64,000 nt of DNA, taken from the NCBI GenBank assembly GCA_020881915.1, contig JAJFPB010000001.1:4774001-4838000 (forward strand), in the 5' to 3' direction. The translations under genes were made by a program, and so were the position numbers. The DNA is from Paramyrothecium sp. XJ0827. Its lineage: Eukaryota > Ascomycota > Sordariomycetes > Hypocreales > Stachybotryaceae. Under the pieces are notes generated by a model. It was not told the DNA's origin and ran no database searches. It saw only the letters and a program-made list of their open reading frames with translations. Of the stretch, positions 35,908 to 48,296 are shown one piece after another (within the stretch, counting starts at the first letter, position 1; each line of letters begins with the position of its first letter).

Positions 35908-37126
35908 GCGCCCGCCCACCCGATACCCGCCCAAACGAGCGCGCGCGTTGACGACCAACGAGAGCCAGTCAACCGCCGCCGCGCTGCTCCATCCTCTTAC
36001 ACAGAGACGCCGCCCCGCGATGGCCTCACGGCCTGTCGTCGAGCTCCGCCCCAGCGTCTCCCGCGACGTGCACCGCCTCCCTGCTCCTTGCGCCAAGCGC
36101 CTTGCCCAAAGGCCCCCGAGCACCAGACGAGTGGCTCTGGACTCTGCGGTCGGTCCTTTCATCTAAATGGGGGCAACACTGGCGCCCCTCCCACGTTTTG
36201 GGCGCCTGTGGCCAGCCATCGACACGACTGCCGCTGGAAGGCCCCGAGGGCAATACCGATTTCATTTCGCTGCGGGGCCCCCGCCGTCGAAGAAGAAATG
36301 AGATTCGGGCCTGTCGAATGGCCTGGAGCAAAGGGAAACACGGCAGGGTTGTCCAGGTGGGAAGCATGATCAAGAAAACAGGGCGTTTGCGACGCGATGA
36401 GTCTTCGTCTCGTCCTGTCGTTTAACTGCCGTCTCTTACTCTCTAATTTTTTTTCTTCTTCTTCTTGCTCGCTCTCCCTTTTCCACTTTCCGCCTCTCCT
36501 GGTGTCTCTCCTTCGCCCCTCAACCCCTCGATTTCATTTCAGTGTCTCTTCATCTCTTTGTGTCTTATACGTTCTATGTGTTCGATATCCAAACACTTTT
36601 CTTTTTCCCATTGTTTCAGACAACCCGCGTCCTCGACAATAAAGTATACCCTTCGAATAGCCATCACTGGCTCGACACTGAAAGCTCCTTTAAACTTCTC
36701 AACTGAACACCCGAATTATTTTTCTTCTTGATCGCCTTTGTGTCTTGTCCATATCTGAAAGACGCCGCTGGCCGCCGCCTTTGTTCTTTCGACAAGCCCC
36801 ATTCTTTTTTTTGTCTTTCCCTTCCCGGCGGAAGCTCCCGAGAGACAGGTTGTTCCATATCAAAATCACTGTTGCCTCCACAGCCCAGTGAATCCCTGCA
36901 TAAGCAAATTTAAGACGGAAGACTACCTTCGACGACGTATCACAATAACACCATCATATCCGAATCACAACAGTTCTTCAGCAAAGCCGGTTGCCAGGGC
37001 CGTTCTGAGTCTTGCAGACTCCGAGTACTAAAAGAAATAAACTCTCTTCAGAGGAACCGCCAGCAACCCAAAAAAAGAAAGGCTCGGGATAGAAGAGTTT
37101 CATCAACAGTCGCAAACGTCGACGCC

Positions 37127-38446
37127 ATGGCCATGCGGCTACCCTTACCCATCAGCCTCTTGCTGCTCATGGCCGTTTCCGTCCCCACCGTCACAGCGGT
37201 CCCGGCCGCTTCCATCTTCAGTCGTCAAGACGTTTGCGCCTCCAACGGCCTGCTCTCGTGCTCGCAGGGCCTCCCCGACAACTTCTGCTGCCCCCAGGGA
37301 AGCAGGTGTCTGTCTCTAGCCGGGGCTACCTCGGCCCTCTGCTGCCCCGAGGGCAAGGACTGCAAGAAGATCAAGCCCATCATCTGCGACGCCTCGGCGC
37401 AGGATGTCTCCAAGTCGCTCGGTGCGCCCATCAAGACTACCGTCTTCGACGTGGAGCTGAGGCGCTGCGGCAGCGGCGACAGCTGCTGCCCCTTTGGCTA
37501 CTCGTGCGCTGGAGAAGAGTGCGTACGGGACGAGGACCAGTCCAAGAGCCCGAGGGACGAGGAGAAGCCTTCAGCGACCAGCAGCACCGCGCCGAGCGCA
37601 ACCAAGACGGACGCTCCCACAAGCACAAGCGCATTGCCAGACGATGCTACCTCGGCTCCGGCTGATGCAGCCGTCCCCAGCGACGGCTCGGGGCCCTCCG
37701 GACCTACCACTGCTGCCATCATCGGCGGCGTCGTCGGTGGCTGCGTCTTCCTCCTGATCCTCGCCGCCATCATCTTCATCAAGGTGCGCCGCAGCAACAA
37801 GCACCACGCCGACATGTCCGAGAAGTCCATGCAAGCGCACGCAGGCGGCAACGCCCGCGCCCGTAACTCTATGCCCTTTGCCAGCATCATCTCGGACCCG
37901 ATCCTGCAGCCCAACTGCGTCCGGACCGACTTCATCCGCAAGGAGTCCATCGCCCGCTCGTCCGCCGAGAGCGGCAGCACAGCCGGACAAGCCCGGCCCT
38001 CAGGCGCCACCGCGCCTCGGGTGCCGCCACCCACCTCCCGCTACAACAACATCCCCCGCATATCCATCCCCAACCCCTTCGACTCTCCTAACCCTTCGGA
38101 GCACTCTCCCGTTCTCTCGCGCGCATCCGTCGCGTCCTTCCTCGGCGACGATGACCGGCCGCCGCGCACCGGCAACGTCGGCGCCGCCCGCCTTGCCCCC
38201 ATTCGCGCCATGAAGTCGTCCGACCGTAGGTCGCGGTGCCTCACGCCGCCCACCAACTTCCAGCGCGAGCCCAGCAGCGAGAGCATCAACGTCTTCGCCG
38301 ACCCCGGCACCGTCGGGAAGAACGGCGGGGACCGGGACAGGAGGCTGACCCACGCCACCACCTTCACAGACCTGATGGACCAGGCGGAGCTGGGCGACGT
38401 GCACAGGGGTAAGCCCTTTGTGCCGGGTTCCACGCCTCGCATCTGA
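37127..38446 (+). CDS. type I membrane protein with Cys-rich ectodomain
   Basis: This is a single exon of 439 residues. ATG at 37127 has a good context (GCCATGG); a second ATG two codons later is also possible. A signal peptide covers about residues 1-26 (LPISLLLLMAVSVPTVTA). The ectodomain has about 16 Cys, including paired CC in FCCPQG, LCCPEG and SCCPFGYSC. A Ser/Thr/Pro/Ala-rich stalk (about 140-195, probably O-glycosylated) leads to one membrane segment (about 199-222, AAIIGGVVGGCVFLLILAAII) with KVRRSNKHH as a stop-transfer signal. The cytosolic tail of about 215 residues is disordered, Ser/Pro/Arg-rich. This is the layout of fungal cell-surface or wall-sensor-like proteins, and it resembles conserved sordariomycete hypotheticals. 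A sensor role is inference; no named family is recognised. Confidence 0.85.
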   Translation: MAMRLPLPISLLLLMAVSVPTVTAVPAASIFSRQDVCASNGLLSCSQGLPDNFCCPQGSRCLSLAGATSALCCPEGKDCKKIKPIICDASAQDVSKSLGAPIKTTVFDVELRRCGSGDSCCPFGYSCAGEECVRDEDQSKSPRDEEKPSATSSTAPSATKTDAPTSTSALPDDATSAPADAAVPSDGSGPSGPTTAAIIGGVVGGCVFLLILAAIIFIKVRRSNKHHADMSEKSMQAHAGGNARARNSMPFASIISDPILQPNCVRTDFIRKESIARSSAESGSTAGQARPSGATAPRVPPPTSRYNNIPRISIPNPFDSPNPSEHSPVLSRASVASFLGDDDRPPRTGNVGAARLAPIRAMKSSDRRSRCLTPPTNFQREPSSESINVFADPGTVGKNGGDRDRRLTHATTFTDLMDQAELGDVHRGKPFVPGSTPRI

Positions 38447-39185
38447 ACCACGCACAATGCGGTCGAGTCGTATCTGCAACGGCTTCAGCGCACTCGGGCG
38501 GTCAAGGTGCCCCGCTGATACTAATATAAGCTCCGGAATCAGCCTACACTGGATGTAGGAACTTCACGGTAGCCAGAAAATTTGCTTTTCTTGCTTTTCT
38601 GTAGATGCTGGCGAAATGCTTTTGGATAGCGTCCCAAGCACAGGCCCGATTTGGCGTTAAGGAAACATAGCTAAACAGGTTGGCGATCATCGTTTTATAC
38701 CCACTGGGGGGAGGAGAGCCATTTAGGCCAATACAGTAATCTAGGTTAATACAACAACAATGAGTAAACAACTGGAAAGTTCCACATCGCAGATTCATTT
38801 CGTGAATAGGCTGTGATGTGTGTAAGATAGATACTGAGCCATAGTGTACATTACACGTGAGATTGATTGCTTCTCTATAGGCTGTAATCTCCTGGTCTTT
38901 TACTAATTTTGTATTTAATATACTCTTGTATGCCCAAATTTCCATCTAACCGCCTCCAACATCTTCGATACGCTCGGCTATTTTCGCTAAGAAAAGAAAC
39001 AAAAGAAAATCATCGCTACGTGATGGGGATGGATATTCGACCCAGAATGAATCAGGCTCGGGTTATAATAAAGAGTTTAAGTAGGCTCAGGAGAAGAAAC
39101 GAAAAGCGAGGGTATCCTTTCAAAACACTAATAAAAAAAAACTCGTCCAGATTGTACTGTGTCTTCACAACGGGGGGCCGCCGTG
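38447..39185. other. convergent intergenic, 3' untranslated regions
   Basis: This A+T-richer gap lies between convergent genes. Short frames on both strands (38544-38945, 38909-39193) show no domain. Confidence 0.45.
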
Positions 39186-42100
39186 TTACATGACCACGCA
39201 TTTCTTCTGTTTTGACGGGGAGACATCCGCAGTGTCGGCCCATGCCGCGGTACTGGCATTGTCGAGGTTTGACTTTTTCTTGTTCTTCTTCCGAGAAGAA
39301 GTCCAGCCGCTCTTCCGCGCATCTTCCATGTTCTTGGCCGCGCTTCTCTCCGCGCGGCTGCGTCGTCGGCGGATGCTGGGGGACGTGCGGCTGTACGAGG
39401 ACTGGGGACGGTTGAGCCATGATGGTAATATACTGTGTTGCGGCTCCGGCGGTGGAGGTGGGAGGGACTGCACAAGCTGACTGCGTCCTTGGGAGGAGGC
39501 TGTGCTGTAAATTGTCTCTAAGCGTTCGACTGTGGGCCGCAGGGGAGAGCCTTGACTTGGTCGAGGGTGTCGAGGAATAGGTGCGAGAATTGGCGTTTCC
39601 AACTGGCTCAATGATGACTGCTGAGACGGAGGATCGAAGGCGCCGGATATGCCACCTGGTGTACTGATGATGAGGGGTTGATCTGGTTCCGCGTGCGCCG
39701 TGCTCGGCCGCCGTGATGTGTTCACAGGTGGGTAAAAGTTTTGGGCACTGGCGCTACGAATACCCGTTGACACAGGCACCCGCGGAATCTGATACATGCC
39801 TCCTGATAGACGCCTGGGATTGCCTTGACTAATCCGCCTGTTAAGGCTATCCATCTGGCCGGAAGTAGGTGGAGGTGGTAGTGTCGCGGCCATGTCCTCT
39901 CCACGAATTTGCAAAGGAGGGGCCGAGTAAGGGTAGCCGCTAGACTGACTGTAGTTATGGCTCGCAAATGGTCTAGGAGCGGCGGGCCAAGTCGATGAGT
40001 TTGACAAGCGTCTAACTCTCGGTGTGTTTGCAGAGTGCGATTCCGGATTTGATGGGAGTAAGGGCGGGATTTGTAGACCTAATGCAGGAGGCTCTGGCGC
40101 TGCCCTCTCGGGCCCGGCGATAGCCACAGGTTCGACTGGCCCGACTGACGCTGGGCTGGGCATTGGCGGAGCTTCTTCTTGCGTTTGTGCTTGCTCGGCC
40201 GTGTCGAGTCCGGGTGTAGTAGCGCGGGACACCGCAGTAGCCGACGGCTCCCTGTGTTCGAGCTGGGGCGACGGCTCCGAGCCAGTCATTGGACGGGCAC
40301 TTTGCCGAGGTGAATCGGGCGGCGAAACGTCATAGAGGTTCTCCACGTCTGCCTGAATGGATGGCGTGGACATGGGTCGTGGGGTGTCCATGATCCGTCT
40401 TCTGCTGAAGGTTGTCGAGTCACTGGCTGTTCTTTGGTGCATTGGACGTTGAGGGAAGGAGTCGGTGCTGCGACGTCTCTCATGCAGCGGTGGAGTTCCT
40501 CCCCAGGCAACGGTTTCTGGGCGACCTTTGGATGCAAGCCCTTGGAACGAGGACGTTGGCATTGGCAGAATCGCCGGCAGAGGTGGCATAGGCGGTACAG
40601 ATTCGCCACGTAAAAATGCTGGCAGGTCTCCGGGATCATCCTTTTGATAAGGCGGCGGTGGAGGGACCCAGTTGTCGGCATCGCTTTCATGAGGATGCTC
40701 TCGTCTGCCATCTGCCCGACGGTACTCTATGGGTCGACCATCGGCAGTTGTGGGATTGTATCTCCTGTTGACAGCTACAGCTGTAGCTGCACGACGGAGA
40801 GTGGTTCCTGACCGCGGGCTGGCGTTGGCGTAAGGGAGATCAAGTGCTTCCTGTTCCTCGAAAGAGGCGGTCTCTACTTCATCATTGGAATTGCCAGCGG
40901 TCGCCGGCCGTTCGATGGGATTTCGGCCAATTGCTCGAGGGACCAAGGGGTCATCGTCATCCACAGTTTCAGGTTGGGGTAATGGTGGAACTGGAGGCAC
41001 CACGCTCGCCCGCGAAGCACTAGTAGTGGCTGTTCGCAGCAAGGAAACGCGGCTATTCCGTCTTTGCATCACAGTCCTCCGGCGTACAATGGCGACTTCC
41101 GTCTCCAAGTCACGCTGCTCCTCCTCCAGGACTTCGGCAGCCTCGGTTCCAACCTCAATGGTGATCTCGGTCTTTTTGCCATTGGAAAATCCGTAATCAA
41201 AGTCGAGAAGTATGAGACGGCCGCCATCAACAAAGTTGATATCTTCTTCATCAGTAACAAGTCTAGGGCCAGATACTCCGCGAGCCCCAGCTACGAGGCG
41301 CTCATGGAACGATGAGCTTCCAAAGCCGGACACCCATTTCACATTACTCAGGCCAGACAACTCTGAGATTTTGCGACCAGCGACAAAGGTATTTCTGTGC
41401 TTGTCGCAAAGGAGCTGCCATTGAGGGACCAGGTTATTGTTGGCGGAGCCTTGTGCCCTCGGCGGACTATACCGCGAAGCGTTGCCCTGCGCGCTGTTGC
41501 GTCTGGCCAGACTAGAAGACGCCGAACTGCTGTCATTGTGAGAGGATGCAGTCTCTGCCACGGCATCGAGATCTTCGGGAATGCCATAAATCCAAATCTC
41601 TTTACCCTGAAAACCGGCCGATACCACTTCGCCTCGGTGAGTGGCTGCGGATGGGGTGCACGGTAGCAACTTCGTCTGCGAGGCTTCCTGAGGTGTAGGT
41701 CCGGTAAAGTAGGTAGTCCCGTTCCGTAGGTCATCAATGCGAACGGCACGGAAAGTCTCGAAGCTTCGGTCATAGGTGAAGGTCCAGGCCGCCTCCTCTT
41801 GATTACCGTCCTGCAGAAGGACGGCATGACTGCAGTCTCGGCTGGTGTTAGGGAAGAGGATTGAATTCGTCCACATTGCCGAGATGTTGTCGTCAAGCAA
41901 CTGGCTGCCAGGATCGTAGTACGGTGCCGTAATGATGACAGTGCTGGGGGGTGAAGAGTGTATTGTTGTGCCAAGCAACTGCGTGCCATCGAAAGAGAAA
42001 GTCAGATTGTCGACGCCATCGCACTTCACTGCCCTCCTGTCAGTCGGAAGCGCGCCGTTCTTCAGTGACGACACTTCAATGCCACCCTCATAAGCGGCGG

Positions 42101-42882
42101 CCAGAACCGAGCCGCAAGGCGAGAGGGAGATGGTCCGGGGGCTGTTGTCGAGGATGATGGAGCTTGTCCGCTGGGGAGGTGAGGATTTCAGATCGTACAA
42201 GTCAACTTGCATTTCTGTGGACAAAACTGCTAGTAGACTCCTGTCGTCCTTGATGCAGGCCGAAACCGGGCGCCGCAGGATCTTGAACTCCCTGGCGACC
42301 TCGAAGCTGGGACCTCGGACGTCGATCACGTATATCCTGGCCGAATTGTAGGCCAATATGTGGTGACCGAGCGGAGATGGACTGAACTGCATGCCCTCGC
42401 CTCCTGGGCAGGAAGAGGAGCTAATGGAGGTGGATACCAGCTTGATGATTGTTTCGGAGGGGCGCATGTAAGCTTCGAAGAGGTTGCGCTTCACCTCGCG
42501 GGCGAAGAGGCGCCGCAGCAACGGTAAGTTCTCGTCATCGGCTGAGGGCAGCGTCGAGTGGCCGGCGGCGTAGGAGGGGCATTGAGCGAGGTGGTGCTGG
42601 TAGATGTGAGGCTGTTGGGAAATGGCTCTCCACTTGCGGTTCAGCAACACGAGCGACGCGAAGCCGTCGGGATCGGTAGCCCGAAGTATCCTGTGAGTCT
42701 CAGCAATTGGGTCACCCAACGGAGAAGACGTGAACAAAGCAAAAGAAAAGGGCGTTTTACTGCTCGATGATTTCGTCGGGGAGACTTTCGAACGGCTCGG
42801 GGCGCAGCGGCGTCTTCTCGATGCTAGGCCGCGATGGCGCCAGCGGCGACCCAGAGTCGGGCTCCAGCGTCGAGTCGGCCAT
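39186..42882 (-). CDS. large F-box protein with a C-terminal CaaX box
   Basis: There are two exons on the minus strand, 42882-42761 and 42690-39186 (1208 residues); the Gln codon CA/G is split and lies inside the F-box. The F-box is at about 30-75 (FESLPDEIIEQILRATDP, then LVLLNRKWRAISQQPHIYQ). Residues about 130-590 have beta-propeller-like blocks (HHILAYNSARIYVIDVRG, LSPCGSVLAAAYEGGIEV, LTFSFDGTQLLGTTIH) without canonical WD dipeptides. Residues about 620-1150 are disordered and Pro/Ser/Arg-rich. The C-terminus is very basic (SIRRRRSRAERSAAKN, SSRKKNKKKS) and ends KQKKCVVM, a CaaX box whose terminal Met favours farnesylation. F-box proteins select substrates for SCF ubiquitin ligases. A lipid anchor plus the polybasic stretch would place this one at a membrane (inference). 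Confidence 0.85.
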
Positions 42883-45688
42883 GACGCCTGAGGTGGCGCG
42901 CGCTACAGCAGAGAGCGGGTGTAAGACGGGAGCATGTCAGGACGGGCGATGTGAAATAATGTTTCTACTCGTGGAGGCGCACGTCGGCAGTCGGCATAGG
43001 CGATGAGCACGGGATTCGAATGGCGCTCCTGGCGCTGACGGCGGGCGCGACAAGGTGCAGGTGTAGGAATTAGGAGCGGTTGGTGATGATAAAGACTGGT
43101 GGTGGTGCTGATGCGGCGGACAAAAGCGAACCAGCCCAGAGGTCCAGTCGAGTGGGAAATTTGATTGTGAGGCGGAGCGCGCTGGGGGGAGCTAAATGCA
43201 AGATGCAAGGTGGGATCCGGACCCTTCAGGGGCCCCTGTCTGGCCTGTTTAGGTCTGGGTGAGCCTGGATTTAGGCGGCCGTCGTGCTAGAAACGGCAGC
43301 CAAAAATGGGTACACGCTGGGTCTTACTGACTGATGTCCCGGCGGCCGCGGCCTGTACTACCCACTAATGCGCCCGTACCCGCACCCTCGCGCCGCTTTG
43401 TGGACGATCTGCCTTTGCACGCAAACGCTGGGCAGAGCAAAGGGGGTTTCGATCGCACACCGGCAGCACCGTCTCCCGGCTAGTAATAGTTTACGCAAGA
43501 AAGGAGTTAGTCAGGGAAGGGTATGACGAGAACGAACGAACGTGCCGAGGGAACTATCTAAAGAAAAGGGCACGTCAACCTCCAGGAACGCAAGCCGAAA
43601 CGCTACGCCCCCCCTTCTCTTTGTTGGTCGACGCGTGTTCCTATTGACCCTTCGCCTTCCCTTCGCGCGCGCGAAGTGCAGATAGTCGTGGGCGGTGGCG
43701 AAAGCAAGAAGCAATGAGGAGACATATGCAAGACGACGCAGCGCGCAGCACCAACCAAACGAACAAAAGGAGAGGGGAGGAGGAGGAGGAGGAGGCGCCA
43801 AGTCTACAGAGCACAAGCAGCTTGCATCGATACAGTTTCACCCCCGCCTCTTCAAGAGGCAAAGGGCAAAAGCATGGGTTCAACAGGTACGAGCGGTGGG
43901 TTGGAAAAGGGGTAAATGGTACGCTGTGCTGCAGGTGAGAGAGAGACCACGATGGGTGCCAAACCACCAAACGAGGATTCCCAACCATTATTACTGGTTG
44001 TCCCGAAAAGGACGAAATAGTGGAATAAAGTAAATGGTCCGAAAGGTCTGGCGATGCGTGGAGCTGTTCGGCCCCAGCACTTGGCTACCGTACTCTACCT
44101 AGTAATTAGCCAGGTGCTCATCCTGGTTGATCTACCCCTCGTCCGTCTGTTGACGTTGACGTCTGGGGCGGTCCTCGGTGAGTCTCGAATAGCCTACCCC
44201 AGGCTATAGGGCGTGATCAGTAAGGGCACAGCAGCTGGAGAGTAGAGGCAGTGAGCGACGCTGACCTTGCGCCCCTTGCAATTTGCTTGCTTGTGCGCAT
44301 ACGGTACGATGCAGATCGCAAAGGGTCGCGGAATTGCAGGAGGGGCGGCTTGCTGATTTACAGTATCACATCCGTTCGGCTGTGCGCGGTGCGACTTTGA
44401 CAAGACGAAAAGAGACAAGTCAGCCCAGCATTCCATGGCCATTGTGATGTGGGACAAATTAGCGAAGATGCGAAAAAGTAACTTACGGGCCCCCGTCTAG
44501 GTAAGGTGACGCACCTATTTTTAGCCCGCCCCGGATCCATGGCGCTTCTGGATTACCACAGTCCGTGCCACTAGCCCCGCCTGGGCCTCGCCGAGGCTCC
44601 ATTGTCCAATCCGTTGTTGACGTCCGCCTGGAGCTGCTTCTGCTCTCCCGCTCAGCTTGTGACAAGTGCCCTTTTGTGAATTTTCAGCTCCCTTCCCTGG
44701 CACCAAAAGCCTGTGCGATCAATGCGATTCATTGCATGATCGAGAAAGCCAGTCCTCTCTCTATCTCTGCTATGACCAGAACTTCACGATTCACGTCCTT
44801 GCACTTACGGAAGCCAAGTAAGCCGCGGCACGGGAAAGGGGAGAGGGGGGACGCGGCCTGCAGGTCAGCAAGAGGTGCTACCCTCTCATGTGCCGGCCCA
44901 GAAGGCCTAATACTCAAGATCGACACCTCGATGCAACGCGGCATGCCACTCTACACCCTCTCATTGCATCGGGCACAAAACCCCCAATGGCCGAGCCGCA
45001 ATCGAGGAGCGAACCAAACATCCGGAATATGGCCCCCTCCCCCCAGTTTGTGCACGGGGTAAAGCAGCCACAGGGCCTCATCGCGCATACTCCTTCCCGA
45101 TTGCATCTTGTCTCTCGTCTCACTTGCTGACCCGTGCCCCCCGTGTATTCGGTCCTTGTCCAGTAATAATCCTTGCGCTCGATCCTTCTGCCCCGGACGA
45201 GTTTCCATTTCGGCCTCTGCCCTTTGTAGGAGCCGACCCACAACTCCCAGACCGGCAAAAGAAATACCTGCAGCCTCTGAAAGGCTTCATGGCAATACAT
45301 CAATTGTCACTGGATACATGTGTCACTGTTGCCTTGCTGTGATTCTTTGCCATTGGGATATTTTTATCATTTCTCGGCAGTCCAATTGAGCCCTGTTACT
45401 GCACTCATGGAACGAGCCTAGTATTTAAATTATCTTTGCCTTGGGATTTCCACCCAGTCGCCCCCACATGTAAGAACCAAATACCAACAAGTCGCCGAGA
45501 TTGGGAACGCCAATTTCGACACGAGATAGCTCCCCAATCCGCTCTCCACCGGTCTTTCCAGAGACCCGTTGTCGGTGATTCACCTGGAATCTGCCTCCGA
45601 TTAAGTGGATCAGAGACTAGCTCGTGAGTAGGACCTTTGGAAGCATTGTTCTGTGCATGTGCCTCGATCTTCTGGGCTGTACTCTCTC
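42883..45688. other. intergenic, leader of the F-box gene and unknown sequence
   Basis: The part next to 42883 is the probable leader of the F-box gene and includes a GGA/TCC microsatellite. Frames further along (44565-45062 plus, 45405-45929 minus) have no domain, and the latter overlaps the small secreted protein gene. No gene is supported. Confidence 0.45.
43775..43795. repeat. (GGA)n trinucleotide tract
   Basis: About six GGA/AGG units occur in tandem. On the minus strand this is a (TCC)n pyrimidine tract about 0.9 kb upstream of the F-box start codon, probably in its leader or promoter. Confidence 0.8.
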
Positions 45689-46272
45689 TTACGAGGTGGA
45701 GACATCGAAGGGCACAAAGGTAGACGCCTGACCGGCGGCGGCCTCGTCTTGAGAAATGTTGTTGTCCAACTTCTTCTGCTCCTCCTCCATCTTGGCTGCG
45801 ACATCCTGGCCTTGAGCAGCCTGAGCCTGCAGCTTGAGCATGGTAGCAGTAAGCTTGAGGACCTTGTTCTTGATCTTTCCGCGCTGTAGGAATAAAGTAG
45901 TCAGCACACTGTCGCCCATCACCGGCCATTGGAGGGGGGTGGAATGTCTGATGTGAGGAGGATGCTTACCTGGAGAGCCTCGGCCTCCTCGCCGGTTGCA
46001 GCCTCAATGGCCGTGTTGTAGCCTTCCTTCTCGACCTGGTTGGCAATCTGGTTGACAGAGTTCAAGAAGTCGAGGTCAGCCTCCTCAACTGTGGACAGGT
46101 CGGAGGGGAGACCGCTCAACACGTTGAGGGCCTCCTGCTTGGCGTTGCCAGCGACGCCTCCGCTGATAGCGAGGTCGTTGTAGGCGGTGGTGGAGAAGAC
46201 GGCGCGGCGCCGAAGAGGGCCGGCGGTGGCAAGGGCAGCCATGGCCAGAGTGGTGAGGATGGAGAACTTCAT
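45689..46272 (-). CDS. small secreted protein, conserved in ascomycetes
   Basis: There are two exons on the minus strand, 46272-45970 and 45883-45689 (165 residues), with an intron GTAAGC...CTACAG between codons. A signal peptide covers about residues 1-17 (MKFSILTTLAMAALATA), followed by GPLRRRAVF with a tribasic site suited to Kex2 cleavage. The mature protein has no Cys. It is Ala-rich and helical, with conserved-looking segments SGGVAGNAKQEAL, DLDFLNSVNQIANQVEKEG, AIEAATGEEAEALQ and KNKVLKLTATMLKLQAQAAQG, ending GQASTFVPFDVSTS. It resembles a widespread family of ascomycete small secreted proteins of unknown function. A TATATA box stands about 235 nt upstream. Confidence 0.88.
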
Positions 46273-46506
46273 TTTGGTGGAGTGTGGGGGTGGGGGGGGT
46301 TATCGACAGATTAGGTCCTTGGCGGTTTGGTCGAGATTATGGAATAGTTGATGATTAAGGTCGCGGACCCGGGGAATAGTTCGTAAGAGTTGCGAAAGAA
46401 AGGAGGCAGACCGGCTGCGAGCGAGAGTGAAAAGCTTGGTTGGGATGTGGTGGAAGAAGTGAGCTGTGATGAGATAACTTTGGGATATTGGGGATATCCA
46501 AGCCAG

Positions 46507-46515
46507 CTATATAGT
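46507..46515 (-). promoter_or_regulatory. TATA box of the small secreted protein gene
   Basis: The minus strand reads CTATATAGC about 235 nt before the ATG at 46272, followed by a C/T-rich leader. Strong TATA boxes are common in abundantly expressed secreted protein genes. Confidence 0.5.
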
Positions 46516-48077
46516 TTTCCATCCACGCGCCTTGGTGGAAACTCCCGCCATAGTCGGACAAATTAGTCGTTGTCGTGATGGGCAGAGTTCTCCCAGCTCC
46601 GTCGCAGCAGGCGCCGACCTTTGGGACCGTGGCCGACTCGGCCGACTCCGAAACTCTTAGTTCAGACATCGCGATGGTTCCTGAGACGTCAACATGGGCT
46701 GCGAGCTAGGTTCGTGGACGACCCAGTCGAGAAGGGTCATGTTCCCAATCCGGTAATCGACGCGGCAGAGAGACTCGTCACCCAATCAGCGGCAGGGATT
46801 CTTGCTCAAACTGCTCATGGGTAACGCTGCCTCGTCCCGTAAGGGGACCGTTTTGTAACGTTGGAGCATGGTGGGGACGCCCGGGCAGAGGAAACGGGGG
46901 GCTCGGCGACCTCATCACATCAACACCCCTGTCACATCACATCTTTGGGGTCAAGCGGTCAAGCTCACCTTGCTCGGTTTCGTCTCAGGTTCCTTAGCTA
47001 ACATGTTGGAATTGAATCTTCTCGGAGGGCATTGGGTGTGAATCAGACGATAAGCCGTAAGTTGGTAAATAAGATTAAGGATAGAAAAAGGTTTTTGCCG
47101 TCGCATCTCGTGCTGCTACACTAGCAAGTAAGATACCTTGGGTCATCTCTGGTACTATTCACAAGTTCCGCTGGCCGCCTGCCTGCCTGACACTCAATTG
47201 TTGGCTGTGATGCAGCTTGCATGCCGGCATGCTTGGACATGACAACATCCCTAATCTCCAAACCCTGGCCGGAAACGAGTGCACAGAGATACCGAGCCGG
47301 CAGGTGGATGCAAAAATTGATTCGTGGCAAAACAATGATGCGCACGAGATCTTGGTTACGTTTTGTCCATCATGGGACCAAATCTGTAGGTTCTCCGGGA
47401 TTGCGATTCACGGGGGTGGTATCCTCGGGCGGTTGAAACCCGCGCCGACCCTGGAGTGTAAGAGAGTCAAGGCAGGCCATCTCCACAGCGCGGCCACAAG
47501 CCTGAGACACGGGCGACTTCTGGAACATCGTGGGGCCGGCCTGCACCGACGAGTTGAGACGTCACATCACGTTGGCTCGTCCGATGTTGGGAGCGGGCAT
47601 CGTTGCCGAACCGAAGGAAAGAAGAGGAAACCACCAAGAAGCTTTTTTTAAGCTAAAAAAGGTTGCCGCGGCGTGCTCTCTGCTGGATTCGGACCGCAGC
47701 GGCGTCCCGAAAGGGCGAAGCACCACACAGTGGGCGAAAGAGAGGCGCTAGCCATCAGCGGTTTCGACTACGGCGCCTAGCGTGGCTCATGTCGTCAGAG
47801 GTCTGGTAGGGCAGGAAATCTATATGAAGCGCAGAGCAGAGAATGAGAAACGAAGCGTGTTCGTCGGATGTAGCAGGATGCGCATAAGATAGCTTCGGGT
47901 GACGGATCTAAGATAGCAGCATGAGTAAGGTACGGTAAGGTAGCTGGGGTCAGGTTGCAGCAACTGGCCTCCAGGAGGCTCAGTTCCTGGCATTGGACTT
48001 CAAGAATCGTCTACGTTAGGTACATACGCTACCCTAAACTACTAACCTACCAAGTAGGTAGCTGTTCGTCAATAGTA

Positions 48078-48296
48078 TCAGCGCCAGCCAAGCAGGCCAT
48101 TTCCCGCAAGATGCTTGAGAAATGACAACTCCTTATCATTTGCCAATTGCCAGGATGTCTGGAAAGCCCTTTTGACAGCTTCAACACCACGTCCCGTCGT
48201 CCGACCAGAGCCAATCAAAGGCAAGAGTTTCTCGGCCGCTGCCCGCGGGAAGCTGGGAGCCTTTTGCATGAGACGATCTTTGCGATGTTTAGGCAT
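48078..48296 (-). CDS. possible small ORF, unknown
   Basis: This is a single frame of 72 codons (MPKHRKDRLMQKAPSFPRAA at the start, ending GNGLLGWR). Composition is balanced and looks protein-like, basic and helical. There is no promoter evidence, no intron and no recognised family. It could be a remnant or a chance frame. Confidence 0.2.
   Translation of the reverse strand: MPKHRKDRLMQKAPSFPRAAAEKLLPLIGSGRTTGRGVEAVKRAFQTSWQLANDKELSFLKHLAGNGLLGWR

Larger units (their letters stand above)
33043..37126. other. 4 kb intergenic with G-runs, short repeats and a long leader
   Basis: No gene is supported here. Features are an (ACTGY)6 tract, two long G homopolymers, and two CCAATCA boxes at 35863-35869 and 35901-35907. 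From about 36400 there is a 700-nt T/C-rich leader to the next start codon. Long minus-strand frames at 34581-35267 and 35081-35866 have low-quality composition and no recognisable domain. Confidence 0.45.

Noticed and set aside
47217..47651. 144-codon plus-strand frame with a protein-like first half
   Set aside because: The second half becomes His/Arg-rich and structureless, and there is no promoter or homology to support it.
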